From: Miltochrista miniata
Lineage: Eukaryota; Arthropoda; Insecta; Lepidoptera; Erebidae
Length of the DNA: 64,000 nucleotides
Direction: 5' to 3'
Assembly: GCA_933228765.1 (NCBI GenBank)
Contig: OW121757.1
Coordinates: 10,550,001-10,614,000 of the forward strand
Position 1 is the stretch's first letter. Every line of letters begins with the position of its first letter. The notes under the pieces are model-generated. The model made no database searches and had not been told where the DNA came from. It saw only the letters and a list, made by a program, of their open reading frames with translations. Below are positions 21,591 to 33,300 of this stretch, piece after piece. A program made the position numbers and the translations under genes.

Positions 21591-21880
21591 ACCGCTTTCT
21601 AATACATGCATATGAATGTATATACGGTACACATACCAATTTTAAAATTTTTGTCTGTCTGTCTGTTGTCTGTTTGTTCCGGCTAATGTCTGGAACGGCT
21701 GGACCGATTTCGACGGGACTTGTACTGGCAGATAGCTTATGTAATAAGGAGTAGCTTAGGCTACTTTCATTTTAGAAAAAAAAAATATTTTCGAAATGAA
21801 ATGCCAAAAACAAAAAAAAAAACTATTTTTTTTATTACATTCCACGCGGACGAAGTCGCGGGCACAGATAGTATAATATA
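21590..21880 (+). mobile_element. Helitron-like interspersed repeat
   Basis: tctgtctgtctgttgtctg, then ccggctaatgtctggaacgg, ctggaccgatttcgacggg and a final gcggacgaagtcgcgggcac form the consensus-like skeleton of non-autonomous repeats widespread in Lepidoptera. No coding. Confidence 0.5.
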
Positions 21881-22190
21881 TGGAAGGTACTCGGTATACC
21901 GTCACAATACCAGAAATCATAATGCCTTTACTTAAAATGCATTAGCCCAAAATACCCGAAATCGAAATATCAATATTCAAAAGGCAAATATTTATAATAT
22001 AAATAATTTAAAATGCCTTACGGTCGAATAACCGAAACCCAAAAAATAAATTTATCAAATACCTTATCCTAAAATGTTCAAACACAAAATACCTTTTTTT
22101 TATCATGATTTAAATCCTACATGGATGCTAGATATCTGTGAATGGTTAACACCCCGACTCAGAGTATCCCGACACGGATAGGTTAGGTTA

Positions 22191-22240
22191 GAAGACTAAG
22201 GCGGGAGCGAAGCGAAGCGGAGCTCCCGCCTTAGCCTTCG
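22191..22240. repeat. Second copy of the cgggagc hairpin
   Basis: ctaaggcgggagc (22196-22208) pairs with gctcccgccttag (22222-22234). Flanks ggttaggttagaag and ccttcgtggtta match 9460-9530 in reverse orientation. Confidence 0.8.
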
Positions 22241-22269
22241 TGGTTATTTTTTTTTTATTTTTCGTTAGC

Positions 22270-22410
22270 CCACTGTAGTACTTTTGTAACTCTGAATCAA
22301 AGTGTTTTAACATGAGGTAAATCCTACATGGATACTATGCCGGACTCCTACCGACTAAAAAGCACACGTATCCTACATAACAGCCTACAGTTGGGAGCCC
22401 CAGGTAAATA
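22270..22410 (-). mobile_element. R1-like LINE 3' tail fragment, minus strand
   Basis: aatcctacatggatactatg, gactcctaccgactaaaaa and cagttgggagccccagg match the complement of 17580-17710. It lies nested inside the TIR element. Confidence 0.55.
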
Positions 22411-22952
22411 AGTTAAAGCCAAATAACAAAACGTGTGAGTGACAGTGACACATTGTATTCTATTTTCGGTATTTTAAATTAAGGATATTTGAAAATTTCT
22501 ATTTTGAATTCTGATATAATAATTATTTGTATTTTAAATTTAGACATTTTACGGTAACGGTGTATTGAAATAAGGTATTTTGAATGTTAAGGTATTTCGA
22601 ATTCGGGTATTTTGGTCTAATGCATTTTAAGTAAAGGCATTTTGATTTCTGGTATTTTAATATATAACCAAGGTACTCACATAGTAAGTTGTTGTATTAT
22701 TTAGACTTTAGTATTTAAGAAATAGAATAAGGTAGGTAATAGAGTAAATGTATATCATCATCATAACTTCTATTTTAACATTGTCTAATATCTTTTGTAT
22801 CAAAGTTTCAAAATGTGTTGTCGTTCTATAACAAAATATATCTAATGTTATGTCGTTTATAATTATTTTATTAACTCTTCTTTCTTTTATTGTTGTTTAT
22901 AATATTATCAAAGTTTCAAAATTATTGTTGTACTTACAAGTAACAAAATATA

Positions 22953-23480
22953 TTATGTAATGTTATGGTCATACAAAAGCATTGTTTTTATTTTGCCAAA
23001 TTTCCCTTCTTTTGATATTCCATGGTATGAAACCAAAAGAACTCCAGGACCCAAGCGACCTTTCCCGCCGTCGGCATAGCTCTTCACCAACGACGAGTTA
23101 CTGACTTTCTGTAAAAATGATTTGTTGATACAAGACACAATATTAAGAAAATCAGTCAGTTCTGAAGAAAAGTGGTTTGTAACATTGAGGCTGGCGGCCA
23201 AGTGATTGAGACTCCATACAGCGCCATAGTAATTAGTGGTGGCGCGACCAGTAACATTGAGGTAAACAGTTTGCTAACTCCCATGTCGGATGCGGCTGAT
23301 GGTACAATATGTTGGTCTGGGGGTTTCACACTGCAGGTATGTAAAGCCTCACGAGTATCCCAGTCCCGGTTCAGTAGTTTTATAGGCTCTGCAGAGCCTG
23401 TCGTCAATTCAATCCCACTCTCTCCTTCTAAATCCGGTACAACACCTTGGACAGAATCTTCTCCCACACAGACTTAAAAA
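22953..23480 (-). pseudogene. Unrecognised coding-like segment, probably frameshifted
   Basis: On the minus strand two overlapping frames look coding. The first (23467 down to ~23250) includes LNRDWDTREALHTCSVKPPD and VPSAASDMGVSKLFTS. The second (from ~23250 to 22953) includes TGRATTNYYGAVWSLNHLAA and SYADGGKGRLGPGVLLVSYH. Losing one base near 23250 would explain the switch: SKLFT in one frame runs into NVTGRATTNYYG in the other. Composition is more balanced than the flanks and both parts look like globular protein. I do not recognise the family. It may be a pseudogene, an exon of a minus-strand gene or part of a transposon; a 3' acceptor-like aag precedes it near 23478. Confidence 0.4.
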
Positions 23481-23637
23481 ATATTATTATGAAAATAACG
23501 CACTTGTACTATTCCACAAGTTGTATTTAAATTTTAATATACCTGACGGGTTTCGCCATTATAGCATTCTCAAAGGTTACTTTAAAAGTGTAAACAAACA
23601 AGTTCCATCAAGTGCCAACAATCGAAAGTATAAAGGA

Positions 23638-23800
23638 CTAGCTGACGCTCGCAGCTCCGCCCGCGTCAAGTTTTCGCTTCCCGTGTGAACTTATTCCCGG
23701 CATAAAACGTAGCCTATGTGTTCGCCGCCAGATCCGTTCAGCCGTTAGAGCAACAAACATCCATACTCACAAAATTTCGCATTTATAATATTAAGTAAGA
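23638..23800 (-). mobile_element. Helitron-like repeat, minus strand
   Basis: actagctgacgctcgcagc through cgcccgcgtcaag, cttcccgtgtgaacttattc and cgcatttataatatta is the complement of the family at 6825-7212. Confidence 0.6.
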
Positions 23801-24379
23801 TGTCTGTGTCTTCTTAATAAACAAATAAAAAGGTTTTCTACGCTCGCTCTACCAACACGCGTTACCTTCCTTTTCTTAAAACTTGAAATTGAGATTGAGC
23901 AATCTAATTTCTCGCTGGTGTCCATTATACAACGCATTGGTTCGTACCGTTTGCGCGTAGTGGACTAGCTTTTCTGATGCCTTGTAGCCTAGCCTAGGTG
24001 CTTTGAAATTTTTGAAATATTCTGAGAAGACTATCAAAATGTATCTGAAATATCTCGTGAACCAGGCCATTAAATATAATTAAAAAATAACACTGTCAGA
24101 CTGTCACTCGTGCTGCCTTGCCGGTGTCACTGGCTTTCAGTTTACTGTCATAAAGTGCGTTCCAGTTGATACGCCAACATTAGCATGTTAATTAACCTTT
24201 TTCACTCACACCTGTACTGAAGTGTATAGGTCTTATTCGCAATTTCGTATTGCGATGTGAATGTGTAGTCAATAATCAATATGAAAGTTTTGAATTGAAG
24301 CAAGCAAAGTAACCTTAAAATCTAACAACAAAGTTGTAACTTGTAAACATTTCCGTAAAACTTAATCTAATAGTGAATA
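23801..24379 (+). promoter_or_regulatory. 5' flank of the TRMT2A homologue
   Basis: No repeat is recognised from about 23800 to the start codon. It should include the promoter and 5' UTR by position. I see no core promoter element that I can defend. Confidence 0.3.
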
Positions 24380-27300
24380 ATGGAACAGGAAAATGTGGTC
24401 AAAAGTGAAACAGAAGAAAAGAAAGAAATTAACGAGGAGTATGCATACTTGGATAGAGGCGGATTTTCTTCGGAGAAGTTTAAAATAGAGCTGCGTGGTT
24501 TACCCAAGTACTATGGCATTGCTGTATGTTTATTTTCTAAAAATAAGTACAAATTGTCTTCGTTTGTAATAATACATATCAACAAATAATTATATTTACA
24601 GGAATTAAAGAAGTTAATGAATATAAAATTAGGGTTAAATACCAGCAAGATAAAAAGGCCTAAAAATGGAAGTCATTGGCTGTTTGCCTGCTTTCAAAAT
24701 GATGAAGAACGTACAAAGGCCATTGCAGCACTTAATGGCTACTCTTGGAAAGGTATGATTAGAATCTAGTTATGTATCCTGTGTGATTTATTGTCAAATC
24801 AGACTATTTAAAAGTAGAAACAGTTAAATAAATAAAGTGTGTATTTTCTTTCAACCTGTTTGTAAACCAAAGGCAATTTCTTGTAGGTATTCTTACAAAT
24901 AGTAGTAGCACTCAATATCATAAATAATTACCCAATGATCAATGACTATTCGCATCAAATCAGCCTATATCGGTCCACTGCTGGACGTAGGCCTCTCCCA
25001 ATTTACGCCACCGTACGCGATCATGCGCCTTTCGCATCCAGTCCCAGCCTGCGACCTTTACCAGGCCGTTGGTCACTATTCGCATACACAACGGCAAATT
25101 TTTTGTTGGTAAATTCAGCTCTATTCTTTAATGATTTCCTTCTCAGGTAAAACGCTTATAGCAGAAATAGCTAAACCAGCACCTGATCCCCTTGTTAGAA
25201 AGCGTAAGCGTGAACAAGAAGAGGGTCCTGACGAACAGAAGAAAAAGAAAGATGATGATGGCAAAAGCCAAGAGGAGAGGCTGAAAGACGCTACCACTCA
25301 ATACTGGAACTTACCGTATGATGAACAGGTATTATTACAACTAATAAAAAGAGGTTTACATTTTAATAATTTATAATTATACTAGCTGACCAGCGCAATT
25401 TTGTTTACGCTATAACCTAAATACCGACTGCAGCGCCATCTGCCAGGCTGATTTGTGAATCTAAACTATCCAGGGCGCCACCCAAACGCATACAAAAAAC
25501 ATCATTCTAATATGTCCTGCCATTTAGAAGGAGTTCAGTGACATACACACATACAGTAGAATGATATATATACATATAAAGATTGCATTGACTATCCATG
25601 CACTCAAAGAAAGTTTGTCTTTGGAATCATTATATTAACTTCAGTATTTTCAGTCCAATTTTCTCTATAGCAAATGTTTGTATGGCATAATTTTTTGATG
25701 AAGATTAAAACTATCATTCCTCGAGCATCAAGCCTAGCATATTCATACAGGATTTTGTTCAAAGCTTTGCTTTTGTTTGCCACAACCTCATTAGTAGTCG
25801 ACCTCGAATAGTAAGCAGGTGCACTATTTGCAGGTGAGGCTAGCTTGAGCCTATTGCAATTGTACAATGGAATTGAACTGCGAAAGAATTTTTCAAATCA
25901 GTTTAGTAGTTTTTTGAGTTTATTAGTTACAAACATACACACAAAAATTCAAATTTTTCCTCTTTATAATATTAGTTTATATATTGATATTTTGTGATTA
26001 ACTTTTTAAAGCAATCATGTGTTATCTTATATAATTAGAAAGGAGATGTCCAGAAATGGTTTTTTATTCTTGAAAAAATCCAACACCGTTGAACGAAACG
26101 CGATATTGACATAATTGACAATTGACATTGACTTTATGTGACAGTTCACAGTGATGACAGTCATAATTGCTATTACAAAAAATATGTTTGTATTGCCATC
26201 CATTTAATTAAAATATCTACTAACATAAAATAACTTGTGGGTTTTCTCTTAAATACAGGTTTTAAAAATTATTATGTAACCAATTTTTGATTCCTAATTT
26301 TAGCTACTATTTATCAGTGTAATTTAAGCCATGTTGGATTTTACTTGGAATAAAAAACCAACGTCCATACAAAAAGTGGACATCTCCTTTACACATAAAA
26401 TTTTACTATTATGTCGTATCATTCCCAGCTAAAACTGAAAGAGAAAGCAGTACAAGGTATTTTGATGAGATTTGACAATGAGGTGTGGAAAATTGATAAA
26501 TCAAGAAGAGGAGAAATTGAATCTAAAAGAAAAGAATACAACGGACTTAGTTTTGAACTGAGGCCGATAGAGAAATCGCCAGTGACTATTGGATATAGAA
26601 ACAAATGTGAATTTACGGTGGGGATTGACGAGGAGACCAAGTTGCCCACTGTCGGTTTTAGGTTAGGCAGCTACGTCACAGGCACAGTCGGGGTTGGACC
26701 CATACAATCTATGATACATATTTCACAGAGAACTAAAGATGCTGTTTTGGTAAGTTTCTGAATTTTACATATCTAATTACTATTTGAATGTTAGAAGTTC
26801 TAGTGTACAAACATACATATATAATCACGCTTTTCTCCCATCGGGGTAAGCAGAGACTATGGCTTTCCACTTGCTATGATCCTGGCATACAACTTTCGCT
26901 TCTTCTACTTTCAAAATTGTTTTCATACACGCTCGCTGGTTAAAGGTACTCTTGACCTTGCCTTTAACATCCCCATATCTGATCTTTGAGATGGTTCGAG
27001 TCCGCAGTTGCTTCCAACAATGGGGAAAAAGCTAGATCACCGTTGTGAGGAAGATGATGAGAGCTTCCTCTACCAATCATCATCAACCATTAGGCGGGTT
27101 GGCGGCGTAATTTTGGCGAGCTACTTATAAAACCGAAATATATTTGGAGATAAAATGGAGTTAAATGTTATGCCAGTATATAGTCATATCCCTGTACCAT
27201 ATTTAAGCCAGATCCATTCAGACGTTAGAGTGTGATTGAGTCATAAAATATCCAAACATCTTCACAAACTTTCACATTTATAATGTTAGTACCTAATGTC

Positions 27301-30300
27301 AGTAACCGACGGAGTTCAACCTCACACTCTGCGTCTGGAGTGTTCAAGCACAGTAAGATCCTCGGTTGTCCCTTACGCCATACGCCTACAGTGTGGGGTT
27401 CTTCAAAAGGGGCCTTTGGAGGTTCTTACAGGGTCGGCAGCGCGAGTGTAGCGTCTCTGGTGTTGCAAGCGTCCATAGGCTGCAGTGGGCCGTATGCTTG
27501 TCTATAAAAAAAAGTAAAAATATTATACTTGTTTCAGCTGTTTCAAAAGTTCGTCCGCCAGTCTAACTTAGCGCCATTCTCTCCGGCTGACTATTCTGGA
27601 CACTGGCGATACTTGACTGTGAGGGAAGCGACGTCCAACGGTGATGTTATGCTTATTGTGGCTATACATCCTCAGGTAAATTGTTATTTGTGGGAGCACA
27701 TCATAGCTTACAGTTGCAAAACATATAGCTACCGTAGAGCGCTATAATTTTTTGACATATAATAGTAACGTCTTAAAATCGATTAAGGCCGGCTGCACGC
27801 ACGTATAATTGTCACGTTCCGCCGCGTGGAAGCGAGAGCGCGATACTAGCGATAGAGAGGCACGATCGGTCTAAACGTTCAGCTTGTGATTCATCTATTT
27901 GTCTTCCACTCTTCTGATGTTATGTTGGAAATTTTTCGTCCATTAATCGCCTTTGCAGACTACCTACTTTTAATAAATGGTTTTTGTAATCACTTGCCGT
28001 TTGATAAAATCCTACAGCACAAGTTATTTTTAGATTAAAGTGGGCTAGATTGCGCTGTATAAAAATGTCTCTAAAAGATTTATCACTAGCGGACGTCACG
28101 CGTTTTCACTCGCGTAGCTCCCTTTCCCGTGGGACTACGGGCATAAAATATAGCTTATGTCCCTCGGGAATAGTGTAGCTTCCCAACAGTGAAAGAATTT
28201 TTCCAATAGGTTCAGTAGTTTCGGAACCTATTCGATGCAAACAGACAAACAAATCTTTCCTCTTTATAATAATATTGTATCAATCATACACAGCGACAAC
28301 ATACATATTATTTGGACAATATTTGGCGTCTTTAAAAGGCCTTCACTCACTCAGTGGTTTTCTTCTTTTACAGAACCTCACAGAGGACGAGCTAAAGAAA
28401 ATAAAAGCAGATTTAATCAATCATTTTAACTCTGCAGAAGCGATTGCTTGTGGCATCAAATCATTATACTTCCAACAGGTTTTAAAAAAGTATGTACGAG
28501 TGCATTATTTCTCATGTTTTACTTTTTCTTTACAACCAAATTTTTAATCAATTCACGTTTTCACTCCAAAAAACGAATCACAGTTTCCCCTGGTTCCATT
28601 CAAAGATACACCCCAGACTTCAAATAATGTATGAATAAGGGTTCCGTACCCTAAGCCCTAAGGGTAAAAACGGTACCCTATTACTGAGACTCCGCTGTCC
28701 ATCTGTCTTTTCACAGAAAATGTACTTCTGTTGCCGCTATAACAACAAATACTAATTGCAAAAAAAAAAAATTAAGAATGGTTCCCATACAACAAACGTG
28801 ATATATTGCCGGTTTTGGTAGCGAAACCCTTTGTACACAACGACTCGTACTTGGAATGTTTTCAGCTATAACCGTTTATACCATACATGTGCTGTTTCAG
28901 GCGGGTAGGAGAAGACGGCTCGAAACCAGACCACTTATCAGGAGTCACCCATATCACAGACACCATTCTGGGCAAGCAGTTTAGGATATCTCCTGAAGCA
29001 TTCTTCCAGGTAATATTATTTACTTAAAAATAGTTTTTTTTTCGAAGTGCTCGTGGCCACGCGGACTTAGTGTTCTGTAAACGATCACTGTAGTAAGCAA
29101 CATTTATTATGGCCGGTCATGGATGGGTGTCCAATTTGTAACAATTTTGGGAATGTTTCCAATCAAACCATACTTTGCATTTAAATCTATAAACGCCATC
29201 AATGGGTAAGTACTTTATGAATGACATTTTCTTTTTAAATTAATACATCATTATAAATTGTTCTGTTATAGCTGTGATAATATCATAGATTTAGAATGTA
29301 CATGATAATGATAGATTTGAGAGTAGCAAAAAATTCTAAATCTATGGATAATATTCTTCTATAAGGTACTTACTTTGCATACTTAAGGGCGAAATATGGC
29401 GATACTTTAATTCTTTTGTATTCATCTACTGTAACCTGCCCATATTTATGCAAATAAATGATTATGATTATGATTAATTTACATAAAATGGCTGAACTTC
29501 AGTTGTCAATCTAGTCAAGTAACAAAAAAAAATTAAGTATGTGACTTATGTGATAAAATGGAGCCTATGTATCTATATACCTAGATAAACACGGCCGGCG
29601 CTGAAGTGTTGTACCGCAGCGTTATAGAAATGACACAAGTGCAATCAGATTCTACTATAGTGGACATTTGCTGCGGGACCGGCACTATTGGACTCTGCTT
29701 TGCGCAGGTAAGCTTCTTTAATATATATAAAATTGTAAATACCGCGAAATTGTAAACTAGAGGGATTTAAACAGTTTCTTACCGCAAATTTATTTTTTAC
29801 TAAAGAGCGTCGCGCTGCCGCGGCTCCTTCGCTTTGCTCGCTCACTTTCTCGCGTTAATGTCACTGTTCCAATCTAACTTAACCATATTTACGTACTGTT
29901 CACACTTTACAGTGTCTCGACAGTTTACAATAGGTAGATAATATTATGTTATAAACACATAATAATATACTACTGTTTTGTTCGTTTGTAATGGCTCCCT
30001 AGTGAGATCTCCGGGGCCCAACCAGTCTGACCTGCAAGATCACCTGCTTACTAACGAACTCGGAGCTCGAAATAATATTGTGTACCAACTGGACTGGCCG
30101 CCGATTTTTGATCATAAAATGACATACAATAAAAAACCGAGCATGAGCTAGTCAATTCGTTTGCGGAGGGTTCCGTATCAAAAAACTACGAAAGGATCAC
30201 GATGGTGATTGTTTTTCTGTTCTTATTATTTGTTGTTATATCGGCAACAGAAACACAGCATCTGTGAAAATGTCAGCTGTCTAGCTATCACGGTTCATGA

Positions 30301-33300
30301 GATACGGCTTGATGGCAAGCAGACGGACGGCGTAATGACGAATAAACTACTTGAACGTTTACAACACCAGAGGCGCCACACTCGCACTGCCAACCCTGTA
30401 AAAAGCATTCAAAGATCCCTTTTGAAGAACCCATACTGCAGCCGTTTGGGAAAACCGAGGCAGGGAGATCATTCTACAACCTAAGCGTGCGCGGAAGAAA
30501 GCTTCTATCGGATCTTACCGTGCTCGAACGTTCTGGACATAGAGTGTGAGGATGAACTCCCTGTCTGTGGCGAGCAGTGCGATGATAGAAAGTAGTCGTG
30601 GGCATCTCAATAATAGGGTCCTCGATTTTACCCTTTGGATATAGAACCCGCGACAATCCCAAGCAAAACTTATGCTTTAGTGCGCCTTCACACTAGCGTA
30701 GGCGTTCGATGGACGTATGCGCGGCGTAGACGCGACGTATACGCGACGTATACGCGGCGTATACGCCGCGCTAGCGTCACACAATTCGTTGACGTTTTGA
30801 TATCATCGTTAACAAAATAGATTCTGACCAGGAAACACTATTGATGGCTTTACTTTTAAAAAAGAAGACTTGCGAACTGCGAATAAAATTTTGTTCGTGG
30901 TTCGGGAAAGACTTTCCGGGCTGCGCCTCGGGACCCTATGCTATTATTTTTTATATCGATTTCTTTCATTAATTACATAATAATTAAAACGATGCATACG
31001 AAAATACATGTTAATTTGCAATCCAACATGGCCGCCGCCGCGCCGTATTCACAAAATTTCATGATGGGTATCGTTTTAGAGGTTTTTTAGTATGCTGAGT
31101 ACGAATTGTATGACGATTTTAAAATCCAATATGGCCGCCGCGCTGTAATTACGAAATTTCATGATAGGTATCGTTTTATGGGTTTTTAAGTATGCTGACT
31201 ACGAATATCATGATATTTAAATTCCCACTCAGCATATTAAATAACCGGCATCCTGCCGTTTGGCAGTTCTGTGGCAAAAAACTTATCGCATAGTTTCATT
31301 TCCTACAAGAATCTTTAGCAAATTTATATTTCGCATTTTAATTGCTTCGTCAAATTACAGCTTGCTCAATTTTTATTAAGTCAAATATACTCTTAAGATA
31401 CTTATTTTCTAGTAGCAGTCATTTCCATGCCGAGAATAAGTCGCTTGTGAACAGGATTGTACACAATCCCACAGTAATGCGGCGTATACGCCACGTATAC
31501 GTCGCGTCTACGCCGCTCATACGTCCATCGTACGCCTACGCTAGTGTGAAGGGGCACTTAACGTAATATACTAGAGTCCTGGGGTATCCTTCTGAGAACT
31601 TACCCGGGGCTCCCAACCGTAAGCTGTTAGGTAGAAAACGTGTGATTTTTAGTCAGTAGATCATACATAGCATCCATGTAGGATTTTCCTCACGTTAAAA
31701 AAAAGTAATATAGTGTAAACCACCCAATTATTGGCCCTCGTAGAATGAATTATTGGCACTTTAGTTAGAGTATATTTCGAAAACATGAGGGAAATCCAGT
31801 TTATTTCAGTTCAGTGTTGCCCATTATGTAGTTGTAGGTATGCATTAAAAAGTAAAATAGTATTATTTTTCTATTAGAAATGGGCAATATACTCTAAAGT
31901 GCCAATAATTGGAGGAGTGCCAATGATTGGGTGGTTTACCCTACTTACTATTTTTTTTTTATTTCCCAGCATTGTGGTAAAGTCCTAGGTCTAGAGATGA
32001 TTGCCGAAGCAGTGAAGGACGCCAAAGCGAACGCCACACTCAACAACATAGAGAACTGCGACTTCTTCACCGGCAAGGCGGAAGATATCTTGCCGCCGGT
32101 CCTCGGCAGAGCTATGACCGACGATATCATTGCTATCGTGGACCCGCCCAGAGCTGGCTTACGTATGTATACCCTTTTATAACCCCTTGCTGTGCAGTTC
32201 GGCCATGTTTATATGTTCTTTGACTGGCTTCGTGGTCGAGTGGTTAGTGTGCCTGACTGCGGATTCGGAGGACGTGGGTTCGATTCCCTCTCAGGACAAA
32301 TCTCTTTGCTTATCATAAGCAAATTGAGTTGTTATGTGTCTGGGTGTAAATTCTCTATAACATGTATGTAGTACATATTTAGAAATATATTTAGTATGTT
32401 TTGTACAAGTACAAGAAGCGCTCGTGGCCCCGCGAACTCAGTGTTCTGTAAACGATCACTGCAGTAAGCAACTTTCACTATGTCCGGTCCATGGATGGGT
32501 GACCATCCATGTGAGTCACTTTGTGACATTTATTTGAGCGTTTCCGTGCTTCGGAAGGCACGTTAAGCCGTTGGTCCCGGTTGCCAGTAAAATGGCAGTC
32601 GTTAAGCCAAGTTGAAGGCTTTATTTCAACAGCAGGCAGTCACAACCTGCGCCTGTCCATTTAAACACGGCAATACGGCTCACAACGTATTACGTGGGAC
32701 AAATTATAAAAAAGTGAAATGTGGGCATATAATATGCCTCGGCCTACCCCTTCGGGGATAAAGGCGTGATGATGAACCTGATAAGTATGTTTATCAGTCG
32801 TCTAGATCCCATAACACAAGCTTATATTAGCTAAATTTGGACTAGCTAGTTGATGTGTGAGATTGTCGACAAATATTTATTTATTTTATTTTTGATGTTA
32901 AAACTGAGGGTGGGTTAGGCATTTTTGTACTGTGAAACCCCGTAGAGCAACACTGCCTTTGATTAAGAGGGTAGGCGATACGGAGACTTTCCCCTCTGTC
33001 AATACAGAAGTCTAAGCGACCATTAACAAATATACGTATAAATAAATAAATAAATATTCTTTATTGTACACCTTAACAACGTACCTATACTATACTATAT
33101 ACGTAACGTACGTATACTAGCTGATGCCCGCAGCTTCGCCCGCGTAAATTTTTTTCCCGTTCCCGCTTCCCGTGGGAACTTATCCCCGGGATAAAAAGTA
33201 GGCTATGTGTTATTACAGACTATAATGTACCCCTGTACCAAATTTCAGTCAGATCTGTTCAGCTGTTCGAGCGTGAAAGAGTAACAAACATCCACACTCA

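Larger units (their letters stand above)
21905..22656. mobile_element. TIR element of ~750 bp (ataccagaaat ends)
   Basis: aataccagaaatcataatgc at 21905 is complemented by gcattttgatttctggtatt ending at 22656. Homology runs for about 55 bp (cctttacttaaaatgcatta and aaaatacccgaa), and the interior is rich in related words (ggtattttga, aaaataccttat). It carries two foreign pieces: the hairpin repeat at 22183-22245 and an R1-like tail. No transposase. Confidence 0.75.

Noticed and set aside
26411..26428. ATG at 26411 as the start of a separate gene
   Set aside because: The acceptor attcccag at 26428 begins TRMT2A exon 4 in the correct phase; the upstream ATG is intronic.
32218..32300. tRNA gene
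   Set aside because: A and B boxes are present but the cloverleaf does not close and a SINE-type tail follows.
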